From NCBI RefSeq assembly GCF_964019385.1, contig NC_088645.1:38342350-38406349 (forward strand): a stretch of 64,000 nucleotides of DNA. Direction: 5' to 3'. The notes beneath the pieces are model-generated. The model was given only the letters and a program-made list of their open reading frames with translations. It did not search any database and had not been told where the DNA came from. Numbering within the stretch: position 1 is the stretch's first letter; each line of letters opens with the position of its first letter. The translations under genes were made by a program, and so were the position numbers. Origin of the DNA: Sycon ciliatum (lineage: Eukaryota; Porifera; Calcarea; Leucosolenida; Sycettidae). Shown here piece after piece: positions 62,445 to 64,000 of the stretch.

Positions 62445-62543
62445 GATGGTAACACACCATTACACGATGCGGCAGTGTGTGGTCATGTTTCTGTAGTAGA
62501 ATATCTTCTCACTTCTGGACATTCGTTGGAACCAAAGAATAAT
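62445..62543 (+). CDS. single ankyrin-repeat exon, second
   Basis: A 99-bp exon between TTTCAG and GTGAGT, phase 0 at both ends, encoding a 33-residue ankyrin repeat ([19 protein letters not shown] core). About three quarters of its residues match the exon at 11954, including the unusual SGHSL/PGHSL region and the (E/D)PK(N/D)N end. Both lie on + after a TG microsatellite, so they look like duplicated exons of one gene or of two related genes. The 50 kb between them is all mobile DNA. Confidence 0.75.
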
Positions 62544-62984
62544 GTGAGTCATATTATCCGTGATGCATTCTTGTTTGTATATAAGTAGAAAGAAGAATTA
62601 CGCAGGTGAATAAATTCAGTGGGTATTGACCATGCCTGTGGGTCTGCTTTACGCTAGAAATTCACAATATTTTGTTAACAAATTATGTCCACAAAGATTT
62701 TTCGTGCGATTCAAATATGCTATAATACTAAGTAGTAGCACAAACTTCAGGCTCTTCAACATCATTATGAAAATTAATGTTTTTTTGCGAGTAAACTTCC
62801 GTGCCTTCTCTTTATCTTGTTACGTTCCTTCTCCGTACATTGTCTCCTTCCTCATCAACAAGGTGATATAGCGGCACGAGCAAACGAGAGCAAGAACAAT
62901 GAATTATGGATATGCATGATGTATGCATTTATCACTGTTGTTTTTAGCTATTCTACTTTGATCCGGTTTTATCACCTCATTGCT
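62544..62984. other. non-coding, presumed intron
   Basis: AT-rich, with no gene seen. Confidence 0.3.
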
Positions 62985-63660
62985 GTACATAATTCATCGT
63001 ATTTGCTCTTGTTTGCTCTTGCTTGTATATCACCTTAGGAGAAGGTACGGAAATTTACTCGCGAAACCATTAGATTATGATGAATGTTGTTTAAGAGCCT
63101 AAGGTTTGTCCTATCAACATAACGAGCAGTTTCCTTTGCTTCATTAGCCTGGAAAACATTTTGAGTTACTTGCGTCACCTCAAACGTGCTCGTAAGTCCA
63201 ATGTCTTGAAGAGATCTGGTATATGATTCCACGTTGGCAATTCGAGGATCGCAGCATCTATGCTTCCTCCGGAAACCCTCTCGAGTGCTGGACTCTAGGT
63301 GCCATTGTATGATCTACAAGCTGTCCCCCCCCCCCTGCGGTCCTGGAGAATGGCATTGTCGTGTGGATGAGCGCTGCACAAACCACTCTGGCTCGCCTCA
63401 TCCAACCGGGTGGCCATCGCCTAATCGGTGAGGGAACCTACCTTTGCCTCCTGTACAATATGCAAAGTACAGATGCACATCCCCTTCTACAGAGGATGTT
63501 GACACCCCAGCAGCCCTACTGCCAAACAGTCCACTCCACCCGTAGTTCATTTCGAAGATGTAATGCCTACGCACACCAACTGGTAAATGAACTTCCAGTC
63601 CCTTCCTGAAACAACCTGTGTCGAGCCTACCCTCACACAGTTGTCCCCGTCTGGGCTTTT
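62985..63660 (+). pseudogene. LINE ORF2 C-terminal fragment, copy 3
   Basis: Parallel to the copies at 19887 and 22663: the same lead (TTTGCTCTTGTTTGCTCTTG), RT tail (HCMIYKL..., ALHKPLWLASSNRVAIA-like frames, PPPNGEGTYLCLL-type sequence) and RRCNAYAHQLVNELPVP. No hairpin MITE lies upstream here, so this copy shows the unit without it. Confidence 0.6.
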
Positions 63661-64000
63661 TTGGCCTTTTTTAGCTGTGTAGAGACCGTCCCATGCTAGG
63701 TACAACACTGTCCTGAGCTATAGCGACAGGCGTGCCAGTACATGTCGAGTGTCCGGCAGATCTGGTGTCCCCACCTTAGCATCGGCAAGTTCAAACCAGA
63801 GTATGGAGAAATCTTAATTTCCGAAGATTGATGAAATGCTGGAGCTAGACCGCAGTGCAGCTTAGGACAGGAAGAAATGACTTCTAAATCGTATCGACCA
63901 CCTTACGCGGAAGGTAGAAGAGCTCACACACGAGATGACGGCTTTGCAGTCTGACCGTAGCTGGCTACCCTCAGAATGAAGTAGTACGAGATTCGGTTGA
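63661..64000. other. unassigned window end
   Basis: No feature recognised. Short + sequence near 63820-63960 is Glu/Leu-rich in one frame (EMTALQ type) and could be a decayed LINE ORF1 coiled coil, but this is weak. Confidence 0.25.

Overview
The window is eukaryotic, almost certainly from an aquatic invertebrate animal. Evidence: GT/AG introns, two 99-bp ankyrin exons, and a mix of BEL/Pao, Ty3/gypsy, DIRS, Penelope-like, LINE, hAT, foldback and Polinton/Maverick elements. A sponge or cnidarian fits the repertoire, but the sequence alone does not prove the lineage. Nearly all of it is mobile DNA. The only candidate host coding sequence is one ankyrin exon at 11954-12052 and a related one at 62445-62543, both on the + strand.

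Layout. 1-2449 (-): BEL/Pao gag and protease cut by the window edge. 2673-7471 (+): LINE ORF1 and a broken ORF2. 8101-11540 (-): decayed gypsy pieces. 14836-17060: DIRS RNase H and RT (-) facing a DIRS gag with a SAP domain (+). 17737-23600: a Penelope-like RT split by a TA-flanked MITE, other RT fragments, hairpin MITEs and duplicated LINE 3' ends. 25250-32240: a degenerate satellite holding a TA-flanked inverted-repeat element, which holds a BEL element with an open 1543-codon polyprotein. 32658-39542 (-): another BEL element broken by frameshifts, a hAT MITE with 8-bp target duplication and a foldback element.

The centrepiece is a complete Polinton/Maverick at 41948-59115 (17,168 bp). It has about 250-bp near-identical terminal inverted repeats, AG...CT ends and a perfect 6-bp target duplication (ATTCCT). 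Rightward it encodes a TFIIB-like zinc-ribbon protein, an unknown protein with its own TATA box, a collagen-like fibre protein, a penton-like minor capsid protein, a two-TM membrane protein overlapping the double-jelly-roll major capsid gene, a basic pVI/pX-like protein, the packaging ATPase, an unknown 353-aa protein, and one ORF fusing an adenain-type protease to a DDE integrase with chromodomain. Leftward it encodes a protein-primed family B DNA polymerase whose seven exons sum to an exact reading frame. A small divergent ORF lies at the right end behind three 32-bp promoter repeats.

Together these genes look like a virus-like gene set: replication (PolB), integration (integrase), packaging (ATPase), capsid (MCP, mCP, basic core protein), maturation (protease), probable surface fibre and possibly its own transcription factor. 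Every ORF is open, so the copy looks young. The features that depart from a standard Polinton are the protease-integrase fusion with an LRGG/G sequence at the domain junction, the TFIIB-like protein and the collagen-like fibre.
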